Below the pieces are notes generated by a model that was not told the DNA's origin, ran no database searches, and was given only the letters and a program-made list of their open reading frames with translations. Of a stretch of DNA of 64,000 bases, positions 34,514 to 42,031 are shown piece by piece. Origin of the DNA: Methanocella conradii HZ254 (GTDB taxonomy: Archaea; Halobacteriota; Methanocellia; Methanocellales; Methanocellaceae); contig NC_017034.1 in the NCBI RefSeq assembly GCF_000251105.1, forward strand, positions 1 to 64,000, written 5' to 3'. The position numbers and the translations under genes were made by a program. The stretch's first letter is position 1, and each line of letters begins with the position of its first letter.

Positions 34514-35250
34514 TGCCAGGAGAGGATGCCGTGTCAGAGCTGCTTGGCTATGCCGTGCTCGCTGCCATCGTCTCGATAGCCGCGGCGGGGCTTCTCGCGG
34601 GCAGCATGGGCGTGATATCGTCAAGCGAAAGAGGGATGGAGTACTCAGGCTCCATATCGGCGCTCAAGGGCTTACAGGGCATCATATCATCAGTTGTCGA
34701 GAATGACAACACGTTTTACGTGGCATATGAGATGGCCGTACCCAAAGGCTACGAGCTCATGGCGATGGGCGAGCATGACGACTATCGGTCAATAAGCATT
34801 TACTCTGGCTCCAGTCGCCTCGCCTTCCTTCCTATGGGCAGCATTGCTTTAAGGTCGCCCTTCAGGACGATAAGCTTCGAGGGTGGCGCGGTCATATCTA
34901 ACGATACTGGCCTGGTCAAGGCTGAAAGGGCCCCGGCTATCCACGCGATACCGCTCGCCTCGGGGAAGAAGGCCCTCTATATGTCAATCACGGCCATATC
35001 ATGCGATTCGTTCGTCAAGCGGGAGGGCCCCATAACGCTCTACGTCAAATGCTCTTCAGTGGACGCGAGGTCATGGGGCGTGCCTGAAGGCTTGACTATA
35101 TGGGTGAGGAGCGGGGATTTAAAGGCGTGGAAGGACGCTTTTGAGGAGTGCGGGCTTACCACGGCATATGAGGGTGGCGCGCTAAAGGCCACCAGCGATG
35201 AGGTGTCGGAGATACATGTCGCATATTCTGAGGTCAAGGTTGAAAGATGA
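34510..35250 (+). CDS. Archaeal pilin-like protein (major candidate)
   Basis: 246 residues. MMPGEDAVSELLGYAVLAAIVSIAAAGLL is a short charged leader plus hydrophobic helix, the pattern of archaeal type IV pilins (AVSExxGY). The mature protein would be a helix spine plus a beta-rich outer domain of about 210 residues. There is no Lys/Arg-Gly before the hydrophobic stretch, so a standard prepilin peptidase cut is not certain. Haloarchaea have operons with the same order of ATPase, two platform proteins and several DUF72xx pilin-like proteins; this seems equivalent. Coupled to the upstream gene by ATGA. Confidence 0.75.
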   Translation: MMPGEDAVSELLGYAVLAAIVSIAAAGLLAGSMGVISSSERGMEYSGSISALKGLQGIISSVVENDNTFYVAYEMAVPKGYELMAMGEHDDYRSISIYSGSSRLAFLPMGSIALRSPFRTISFEGGAVISNDTGLVKAERAPAIHAIPLASGKKALYMSITAISCDSFVKREGPITLYVKCSSVDARSWGVPEGLTIWVRSGDLKAWKDAFEECGLTTAYEGGALKATSDEVSEIHVAYSEVKVER

Positions 35251-35662
35251 GACGGGGATCGCCGTCATTGCAGAATATGTGCTGCTGCTAGGCGTGTCGC
35301 TGCTCATCTTCACTGCGGTCTTCATCGGCTTTAGCAGCTTCCTCACGACTGCCTCCTCGGATGCCACTTCTGAAGCGGCTTACCGGGTGGCAGCTTATCT
35401 AGGCGAGCGCATGTCAGATGCGGTGGAGGCTGGAGTCTCTTCGGATACCAGCATAGACCTGCCTCCAAGGCTCTGCGGCCATAGCTACCTTGCATTCCCC
35501 ACTCATGGCGGCAGGGCCGTGTGCGTGCTCGTGGATGGAGACAGGTATGAGGCCCCGGCCATACTGCCCGCCGACGTTAAAGTAGAGGGGTTCATCGTCA
35601 GCCTGCCATCCTCTCACCACATCTACTATGAAGCGTGCTCAAAAGCTATCACAATATCATAG
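35216..35662 (+). CDS. Pilin-like minor subunit
   Basis: About 148 residues. A short basic leader (MSHILRSRLKDETG) precedes the hydrophobic helix IAVIAEYVLLLGVSLLIFTAVF, then a beta-rich domain with two cysteines (RLCGHSYL, AVCVLVDG) and a third near the end. The start is uncertain: ATG 35216 and TTG 35240 are both possible, and both overlap the preceding gene. The position and N-terminal helix indicate a minor pilin or tip component of the same filament. No close family assignment beyond the archaeal pilin-like group. Confidence 0.7.
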   Translation: MSHILRSRLKDETGIAVIAEYVLLLGVSLLIFTAVFIGFSSFLTTASSDATSEAAYRVAAYLGERMSDAVEAGVSSDTSIDLPPRLCGHSYLAFPTHGGRAVCVLVDGDRYEAPAILPADVKVEGFIVSLPSSHHIYYEACSKAITIS

Positions 35663-35672
35663 GTGGCACATC

Positions 35673-36209
35673 ATGGACGACGCAACTTTTTCCATCGACT
35701 TTGCGGCCGCGTACGCCATACTGGCCATCCTCCTGGCCTGCGCCTTCTTCACCGCGACTAACCTCATCTCGGCCATGTATAGCGCCAGCTACGCTGACGA
35801 CCTGGAGCCGCTGGCTGAAAGCCTGGGGGATACGCTCCTTAGAAGCCCGGGCGAGCCGGATGGCTGGTACATTGACCCCTCGGCTGCCCGTAACGCCAGC
35901 ATCATAGGATTATCGGCAGGAGACCCTAACGTGTTATCGGCTTACAAGCTTGAGGGCCTTTACTTTTACAATGCGAGCGGCCTCAAGGAGGCTTTAGGCC
36001 TTGTCGATGAAAGCGGCCTTTACGGCTTGAGAATAGAAATAGAAAGCTTTGACGGCGTAGTATATAGAACGGCCGGCTACCCTCTGCCCCCTGACACGAA
36101 GGACGTATGCGTGTCAAGTCGCATAGCCACGATTAAGGAAGAGGATGGCACGTACAGGGATGCGTGTGTTACCCTTTACCTGTGGAGGAAGCATGTCGGG
36201 GCTATGTGA
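35673..36209 (+). CDS. Pilin-like minor subunit
   Basis: 178 residues from ATG 35673 (AGGTGG upstream). MDDATFSIDFAAAYAILAILLACAFF has a short acidic leader and a hydrophobic helix, the class seen in DUF7288-type proteins of haloarchaeal pilus operons (recalled, not searched). The outer part includes LSAGDPNVLSAYKLEGLYF and a late cysteine pair region. It overlaps the next gene by 17 bp. Likely exported via the pilus platform. Confidence 0.7.
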   Translation: MDDATFSIDFAAAYAILAILLACAFFTATNLISAMYSASYADDLEPLAESLGDTLLRSPGEPDGWYIDPSAARNASIIGLSAGDPNVLSAYKLEGLYFYNASGLKEALGLVDESGLYGLRIEIESFDGVVYRTAGYPLPPDTKDVCVSSRIATIKEEDGTYRDACVTLYLWRKHVGAM

Positions 36210-36618
36210 CGATGGGGCTGTCCACATGCTCGAGGCGACCGTTTCATCAGTGCTGGTAGTGGCTGTGGTTTTTTACATTAATTCAGCCCCTCTCTGGCCC
36301 GTTGACGGCCGCGATGATGGGCTCAGGCTTCTGTCATCGGACATCTTGAGCGTGCTCCAGTATAGGGCTAACTCGCCGGAGCACCCCTCCATCGGCTTCG
36401 CCCTCTATTCGCAGGAACAGTGGAGAGAGTGTGGTAATGCCTTGGGCTCGGATATCGAGCGCATGCTTCCCGCAGGGGTCTATTATTGCCTGGATACCCC
36501 ATATGGCAGCATAGGGCGGATACCGTCAGACGGCATGAGCGTATATTCCAGGCCTTTCGTGGCCTTTGGCAATGCGGGTAAAATGCTTGATTGCAGGCTA
36601 ATCCTCTGGAGGGCTTAG
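36193..36618 (+). CDS. Pilin-like minor subunit
   Basis: 141 residues. ATG 36193 is marked by a perfect GGAGG nine bases upstream; longer upstream frames are not credible. The N-terminus MSGLCDDGAVHMLEATVSS precedes the helix VLVVAVVFYINSAPLW, again leader plus hydrophobic helix. The remaining domain has cysteines (ECGNAL, YYCLDTP, MLDCRL) that may form disulfides. Resembles the DUF7287-like members of such operons by position and start (HMLEA). Function within the filament unknown. Confidence 0.7.
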   Translation: MSGLCDDGAVHMLEATVSSVLVVAVVFYINSAPLWPVDGRDDGLRLLSSDILSVLQYRANSPEHPSIGFALYSQEQWRECGNALGSDIERMLPAGVYYCLDTPYGSIGRIPSDGMSVYSRPFVAFGNAGKMLDCRLILWRA

Positions 36619-37110
36619 ATGGGCGAGGAAGGCCAGATGATCCTGCTATCGGCGCTGGCCGCCTGCCTGTGCCTGTTAGGCGTGGCGGCATGCATCGCCG
36701 CCATAGATGGCACATCCCATATGGAAGCCGGCCGGCTATCAGATGGCGGAATGGATAACGTTAGATGGGCTCAGGATTGCGCCCTCCAGAGGGCGGCACT
36801 TTATGGCTCCGCCTATCCTTGGGAATGCCGCGCTGATGCTGCCTTAAAGTTTAAATCGGACGCGGATACGTCTATGGATAGCCTGGCAGGTGAGCTTTTG
36901 AGACATGGTACCATATACAGGTTTTCGCTTAATGGCAGCCTTGCTGATGATTATGTGGCATCTAACCCTGGGAATGGCACTTTAAATATAGATGGAGTGC
37001 TCGTGGAGCACGAAGGTGGCAGGGCGAGGATATGCGGCTGCGCATACGATGCGTTCGCTTACGATGGCGTTACTGCTTATCGTGAAAGCAGGGTTTTGAC
37101 TTTTGATTAG
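36619..37110 (+). CDS. Pilin-like minor subunit (DUF7261-like start)
   Basis: 163 residues, starting one base after the previous stop with GGAGGG upstream. MGEEGQMILLSALAACLCLLGVAAC is the GQxxLLxA leader-helix type found in the last gene of haloarchaeal pilus operons. The outer domain is small and has N-glycosylation sequons (NGS, NGT) and cysteines. The operon ends here; an A/T-rich hairpin with T-run at 37112-37134 probably terminates it. No prepilin peptidase gene is present in the operon. Confidence 0.7.
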   Translation: MGEEGQMILLSALAACLCLLGVAACIAAIDGTSHMEAGRLSDGGMDNVRWAQDCALQRAALYGSAYPWECRADAALKFKSDADTSMDSLAGELLRHGTIYRFSLNGSLADDYVASNPGNGTLNIDGVLVEHEGGRARICGCAYDAFAYDGVTAYRESRVLTFD

Positions 37111-37152
37111 CTCAAAAAGCTTTTCTTTTAAAAAAACATTCACCCCCCATGA

Positions 37153-37854
37153 ATGAGATATCTCATCGGAGCCGAAGGCAAACAAAGATTTTTAAAAGAG
37201 CCTGCAGGCACCCCTATCGTTGTCGATGTGCTGAGGGCGTCGTCAACCATCGTGGCAGCGTTGTGGGCCGGGGCAAAAGAGATCATACCGATCGAGGACG
37301 CGAACGAGGCTTTAGCCCTCGGAAAGAAGATGAACGCTGTCCTGGTAGGGGAGCGGAACGGCGTGAAGCTAGACGGCTTCGAATATAACAACTCGCCATC
37401 GGAGATGCTAGCCGCCGACCTTAAAGGTAGGACCATTGTCATGACCACGTCGAATGGGGTGAAGGTCATGGTCGATGGCGGCATCGTGGGCAGCACCCTC
37501 AACGCCGGCGCGGTGGCGGAGCGCGTCATGTCCATAGACAGGACGTATCTGCTCGCCTCTAACCCTTTGCGCTCCATTGAAGACCTGAACGCGGCCTCCA
37601 TCATCGAGGTCATGGCGCTAATGCTGGGCTCCGGGTGGTTCACGTACGAGGCGGAACGGTACGTGCAGGATAACGCGCAGTGCCAGGAGCTGCTCGACGG
37701 GATAAGGGACTCGCCCGCGGGGGAGAGGATAGCGCGCCTGGGCCACGAAGATGACGTGGAGATGGTGTGCACGGCAATCAACCGGTTTCCCATAGTGCCA
37801 GTTTATAGAAATGGCTCTATAGCGATAGAGAAATGGCCTAGCCCTGGCTGCTGA
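37153..37854 (+). CDS. comB: 2-phosphosulfolactate phosphatase (coenzyme M synthesis)
   Basis: Mg-dependent phosphatase giving sulfolactate from 2-phosphosulfolactate, second step of the phosphoenolpyruvate route to coenzyme M. VVDVLRASSTIVAALWAGA, GERNGVKLDGFEYNNSPSE and RTIVMTTSNGVKV are the family signatures. 233 residues, normal. A second ATG four bases earlier is in another frame. It overlaps the convergent antiporter gene by 17 bp. Other com genes are not in the window. Confidence 0.94.
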   Translation: MRYLIGAEGKQRFLKEPAGTPIVVDVLRASSTIVAALWAGAKEIIPIEDANEALALGKKMNAVLVGERNGVKLDGFEYNNSPSEMLAADLKGRTIVMTTSNGVKVMVDGGIVGSTLNAGAVAERVMSIDRTYLLASNPLRSIEDLNAASIIEVMALMLGSGWFTYEAERYVQDNAQCQELLDGIRDSPAGERIARLGHEDDVEMVCTAINRFPIVPVYRNGSIAIEKWPSPGC

Positions 37855-39814
37855 ACAGCGCCATCGCTTTAGATAGCTTCCCGGGCTCCCCGAACGCCAG
37901 GACTATGTCGCCTGATAGCAGCATGGTGTCTGCGCCCGGGTTATAAATGATGTCGGCGCCCCTTTTCAACAGCAATATGGTGACCCCATGCTTTTTCCTC
38001 AACTCCATCTCCTTTATGGTCTTTCCCGCCATGGCCGAGCCTTCTTTTACCTTTATTGTGTTAATCTCCATGTTCCAGGCCGGAACGTCCAGGTCAGACA
38101 GCGCATAGCCATTGGCCCTCCTACGAAGGGCCTCATAGCCCTCGGAGCGAAGCTCGGCGGTCAGGGCGTCTATCTTGTCCCTGGGCACGAGGTATCTTTT
38201 CAGGACGCGGGCGAATATCTCGAGGGACGTCTCGAACTCTTCCGGGATCACCTCGCTGGCGCCCATTTCGAATAGCGGCCCCATTTCCTTCAGGTAACGA
38301 GTCCTCACGATGATGTGGACTCTCGGGCTCATTTCCCTGACCATGGCCGTGATCCTACGGGTTGCATTGGGATCGGATATGGCTATTACGACTACCCTGG
38401 CTTCTGATATGTTCGCATGCTCGAGCACCTTTTCGTTTGTCGCATCGCCATAGTGTATAGGCTCGCCCTTCGCGCTTTCGGCTGCGACGGTGTCCGGGTT
38501 CATCTCGATGGTCACGTAGGGTATGCTGGCGGATTTGGCCGCCCGTGCCAGGTTTCTGCCATTGAGGCCGTACCCGATGATCACAAGGTGGTCTTTAACG
38601 GTAGCGTTCGCCCGCCTTGTATGCTTCTCCTCGATGAAGCGCCGGGGCAAAGGAAGCTTACATATGATATCGGATATGCGCGGCGCCAGGTTGATCAGGA
38701 GCGGCGACACCGCCATGGTCAATATCGACGTGGCCAGGAATAGCTGGTACATGTCCTGGCTCAGCAGGCCGTTGTCTACGCCAAGCTTCGAGAGGATGAA
38801 AGAGAACTCGCCCACCTGTGACAGGGCGAGCCCTACAAGCACCGCGCTCCTCATCTGATAGCCCAAAGCGATGGTGGTGCCGCCGGCGAGCAGGGCCTTG
38901 ACAATGATCACTATGGCGACAGCTAGCAGTATGATGACGGGGTTGTCAAGGACGAATCGGACGTCGAGGAGCATGCCAATCGAGACAAAGAAGAAGCTTG
39001 TGAACACGTACCTGAACGGGAGTATGCTCCCCAGCGCCTGGTGGCTATACTTGGATTCGGAGATGATAAGGCCGGCGAGGAACGCCCCAAGTGCGAGTGA
39101 GAGTCCTATGCTTGAGGTCAGCCATGCCATGGCTAGCAAAATGACCACGACGCTCAGCATGAACAGCTCCTGGCTCCTCGTCCTGGCCACGCGGTACAGC
39201 ACCCTTGGCACCAGCCAGACCGTGCCCACGATGACGAGGACGACCAGCCCGACCACTTCCAATAATAAGATAGGGATGGACTGAAGGAGGCTGGCCGAGC
39301 TTCCTGCCATGAAGGGGATGAGGAGCATCATGGGCACTGAGACTATGTCCTGGAATATCAGGATGCCCACTATTATGCGCCCGTGGGGGGTGTCTATCTC
39401 GTCCTTATCCTGGAGCAGCCTCAGCACGATGGCCGTGCTGCTCAACGATATTAGGAGCCCTGCCATTATGGCCGTATTCGCCGATAATCCCATGGCCATG
39501 GCGATTACAAAGGCGGCCGCAAGCGTCAGGGCTACCTGGAGCGTGCCGCCTATAAAGAACTGCTTTTTTAGCTCCAGCAGGTTCTTGAACGAGAACTCTA
39601 TGCCTATCGTAAATAGTAGGAGCACGACGCCTATCTCAGAAAGGAAATTTATCTCCTGCATGTTGGTGAAGATGCTCAGCCCATAGGGCCCTGCCAGTAT
39701 GCCTGTCATGAGGAACCCTATGATCTCGGGTATCTTGAGCCTGTAGCAGATGAGCAGGACTAGTATAGCGAACGCCAGTAATATGCTGATGCTCCTGAAT
39801 AGAGCTACGTCCAT
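37838..39814 (-). CDS. CPA2-family cation:proton antiporter with TrkA domains
   Basis: 658 residues. About 12 membrane helices of the KefB/Na+-H+ exchanger fold (IIGFLMTGILAGPYGL, GVVLLLFTIGIEFSF, SLSSTAIVLRLL, ALGAFLAGLIISES). A TrkA-N Rossmann domain follows (HLVIIGYGLNGRNLARAA, with a GxGxxG nucleotide site), and a TrkA-C domain ends the protein (INTIKVKEGSAMAGKTIKEM). Probably K+ or Na+ efflux gated by nucleotide binding. Start ATG 39814 chosen over 39847 because the added residues are not family-like. Single gene, divergent from coaBC. Confidence 0.93.
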   Translation of the reverse strand: MDVALFRSISILLAFAILVLLICYRLKIPEIIGFLMTGILAGPYGLSIFTNMQEINFLSEIGVVLLLFTIGIEFSFKNLLELKKQFFIGGTLQVALTLAAAFVIAMAMGLSANTAIMAGLLISLSSTAIVLRLLQDKDEIDTPHGRIIVGILIFQDIVSVPMMLLIPFMAGSSASLLQSIPILLLEVVGLVVLVIVGTVWLVPRVLYRVARTRSQELFMLSVVVILLAMAWLTSSIGLSLALGAFLAGLIISESKYSHQALGSILPFRYVFTSFFFVSIGMLLDVRFVLDNPVIILLAVAIVIIVKALLAGGTTIALGYQMRSAVLVGLALSQVGEFSFILSKLGVDNGLLSQDMYQLFLATSILTMAVSPLLINLAPRISDIICKLPLPRRFIEEKHTRRANATVKDHLVIIGYGLNGRNLARAAKSASIPYVTIEMNPDTVAAESAKGEPIHYGDATNEKVLEHANISEARVVVIAISDPNATRRITAMVREMSPRVHIIVRTRYLKEMGPLFEMGASEVIPEEFETSLEIFARVLKRYLVPRDKIDALTAELRSEGYEALRRRANGYALSDLDVPAWNMEINTIKVKEGSAMAGKTIKEMELRKKHGVTILLLKRGADIIYNPGADTMLLSGDIVLAFGEPGKLSKAMALFSSQG

Positions 39815-39943
39815 CCTGCGACCTCTAGTAAAAGACAGGTTTATCAAATAAATTATTTTCTATTTGTTCTGGGTATTTCTAATGGTGTGGACTATGGAAA
39901 CGTTAATGTGGTTCATGCCAGATATTAGTGGGAGGTCGTATAC

Positions 39944-41158
39944 ATGGATGTCTCGCATCCCACCCTCGACTTGAAGTCGGCGAAGAGCCACTCGCTGGAC
40001 GGCAAGAGGGTAGTCCTCTGCGTTACCGGTAGCATAGCGGCCGTCGAGACGGTTAAGCTCGCCAGGGAGCTGATAAGGCACGGCGCAGAGGTGCAGGGGG
40101 TCATGAGCGAAGCGGCCCGCTCCATCATACACCCCTGGGCGCTGGAGTATGCCACCGGGAGAAAGGCCATTACGGAAATTACGGGCTGTGTGGAGCATGT
40201 GGCCTATTGTGGCCAGCGGAAGGATGCGTATGACCTTCTATTAATAGCGCCTTGCACCGCGAACACGATAGGCAAGATAGCTTCTGGCATCGATGATACT
40301 CCCGTGACGACTTTCGCCACCACGGCGATAGGCTCGAAGACCCCTATAATAATCGTGCCCGCCATGCATGGCTCCATGTACGGCCATCCCATAGTCAGGG
40401 AGAACATGAAAAAGCTTGAGGGCCTGGGTATCACTTTTATCATGCCCAAAATGGAGGAGGGCGCTGCGAAGATGCCCTCTATAGAGGAAATCGTGCTAAA
40501 CGTGGAAAGGGCGCTTTCGAAATCACCATTGAAGGGCAGGAAGGTTCTAATTACTAGCGGCCCGAACTTCGAGCCCATCGACCCTATACGGGTTTTGACG
40601 AGCCGGAGCACCGGGCGGATGGGGCAGGAGCTTGCATTGGAAGCGTTCAGGCGTGGCGCCGACGTGACGGTCGTCCACCGCTCGAAAATTGGCGTGCCAG
40701 GGGTCAGGGACGTGTTCGCAGATGGTTTCGAGGAGATGAGGAAGGCCGTGCTTGAAGAGCTTAAGGGCGGATATGATATTTATATAAGCGCTGCGGCCAT
40801 CTCTGATTTTACCGTTGAGGCTGCCCCCGAAAAGCTTAGCTCCTCAGGGCCTGTAGACATCAAGCTTATACCGGCAGAGAAGTTGCTTGACCGGGTGAGG
40901 CACGATTACCCTGGACTGTTTATAGTGGCATTCAAGGCCGAATCAGTGGGCGAAGACGAGCTTATCAACAGGGCGATTGCGGCCCTTAAGCGGTCTAGGC
41001 CCAACATCGTGGTCGCAAACAGGTTCGGAGGGGTGAGAAATCCCGAGTATAACGACGTATACATCGTTGAGGCCGATGGCAAGGTGAAGCACGCCTCGGG
41101 CAAGAAGAGCCAGGTAGCCGTAAGCATAATGGACGCAGTATCGGAGCACTTCAAATGA
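39944..41158 (+). CDS. coaBC: Bifunctional phosphopantothenoylcysteine decarboxylase/phosphopantothenate-cysteine ligase
   Basis: Makes 4'-phosphopantetheine from 4'-phosphopantothenate, Cys and nucleotide triphosphate. Residues about 20-190 form the FMN-binding CoaC domain (CVTGSIAAVETVKLARELI, IAPCTANTIGKIA, VPAMHGSMY). Residues 200-404 are CoaB (RKVLITSGPNFEPIDPIRVLTSR, the Rossmann-like synthetase; DIYISAAAISDF). Full length at 404 residues. Four-base ATGA overlap with pantoate kinase makes a two-gene archaeal CoA operon. Start at ATG 39944, preceded by GGGAGG. Confidence 0.95.
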   Translation: MDVSHPTLDLKSAKSHSLDGKRVVLCVTGSIAAVETVKLARELIRHGAEVQGVMSEAARSIIHPWALEYATGRKAITEITGCVEHVAYCGQRKDAYDLLLIAPCTANTIGKIASGIDDTPVTTFATTAIGSKTPIIIVPAMHGSMYGHPIVRENMKKLEGLGITFIMPKMEEGAAKMPSIEEIVLNVERALSKSPLKGRKVLITSGPNFEPIDPIRVLTSRSTGRMGQELALEAFRRGADVTVVHRSKIGVPGVRDVFADGFEEMRKAVLEELKGGYDIYISAAAISDFTVEAAPEKLSSSGPVDIKLIPAEKLLDRVRHDYPGLFIVAFKAESVGEDELINRAIAALKRSRPNIVVANRFGGVRNPEYNDVYIVEADGKVKHASGKKSQVAVSIMDAVSEHFK

Positions 41159-41982
41159 TAGGAAAGGCTTTTGCTCCAGCCCACATAACAGGGTTCTTTT
41201 ATGTCCATGAGGACGATGACCCATTGAGGATGGGCTCGTGTGGCTGCGGGTTCACGTTGGAGGAGGGCGTGTGTACCACCGCCTGGCCGGCGGGCACCAC
41301 GGAAGTGTACCTGGACGGTAAGCCATCTGATGCTTCGACGACAAGGACGGTCATCGATCTACTGGCTGATAGGCCGATTCACGTCGAGAGCGAGCTGGAC
41401 TTTCCCGCCGGAGGCGGGTTTGGCGTCAGCGGAGCGGGGGCGTTCAGCACGGCGCTAGCTCTCAACCAGGCGTTAGGGCTCGGAAAGACGTACAATGATC
41501 TTTCATATATCGCCCATCGGGCCGAAGTCGAGAACAGGACTGGGCTCGGAGACGTGGCCGGCATGTCGCTGGGCGGAGTAGTCGTCAGGCTTAAGCCTGG
41601 CACTCCTTTCACGCTGGACAGGATACCGACGGCTCCTCGTGAGATATATTGCGTGCACTTCGGCCCTATCTCCACGAAAAGCGTCCTCTCCGATCCAAAA
41701 GAAAAAGCGCTCATCAATGAGGCGGGGAAACGATGCCTCAAAGAGCTTTTAAAAAAGCCCACGTTCGAGAATTTCATGCGGCTATCCCGCGAATTTTCAG
41801 TAAAGACCGGCCTCATCAGCGAGAAGGCTATGGACGCAGTGGAGGCGGTCGAGGCTTTTGGCGGCATGGCCTCGATGGCCATGCTCGGGGACACGGTGTT
41901 CTCGACCATACCCGATGGCCTCTCGAGATTCGGCAAGGTAATTAAGAGCAAAATAAGCATGGCAGGGGCACGCCTGCTATAG
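41155..41982 (+). CDS. Pantoate kinase (GHMP family)
   Basis: Archaea-specific CoA pathway enzyme that phosphorylates pantoate before condensation with beta-alanine. 275 residues with GHMP motifs: APAHITGFF at the start, the glycine-rich loop PAGGGFGVSGAGAFSTALAL (motif 2), and SMAMLGDTVFST near the end (motif 3). Coupled by ATGA to coaBC, which confirms the assignment over other GHMP kinases. The partner phosphopantothenate synthetase is not in the window. Confidence 0.92.
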   Translation: MIGKAFAPAHITGFFYVHEDDDPLRMGSCGCGFTLEEGVCTTAWPAGTTEVYLDGKPSDASTTRTVIDLLADRPIHVESELDFPAGGGFGVSGAGAFSTALALNQALGLGKTYNDLSYIAHRAEVENRTGLGDVAGMSLGGVVVRLKPGTPFTLDRIPTAPREIYCVHFGPISTKSVLSDPKEKALINEAGKRCLKELLKKPTFENFMRLSREFSVKTGLISEKAMDAVEAVEAFGGMASMAMLGDTVFSTIPDGLSRFGKVIKSKISMAGARLL

Positions 41983-42031
41983 GGCTCCAGTCATGATATG
42001 TTTTTAACTTCGTAATTTTATACAGTTATTC

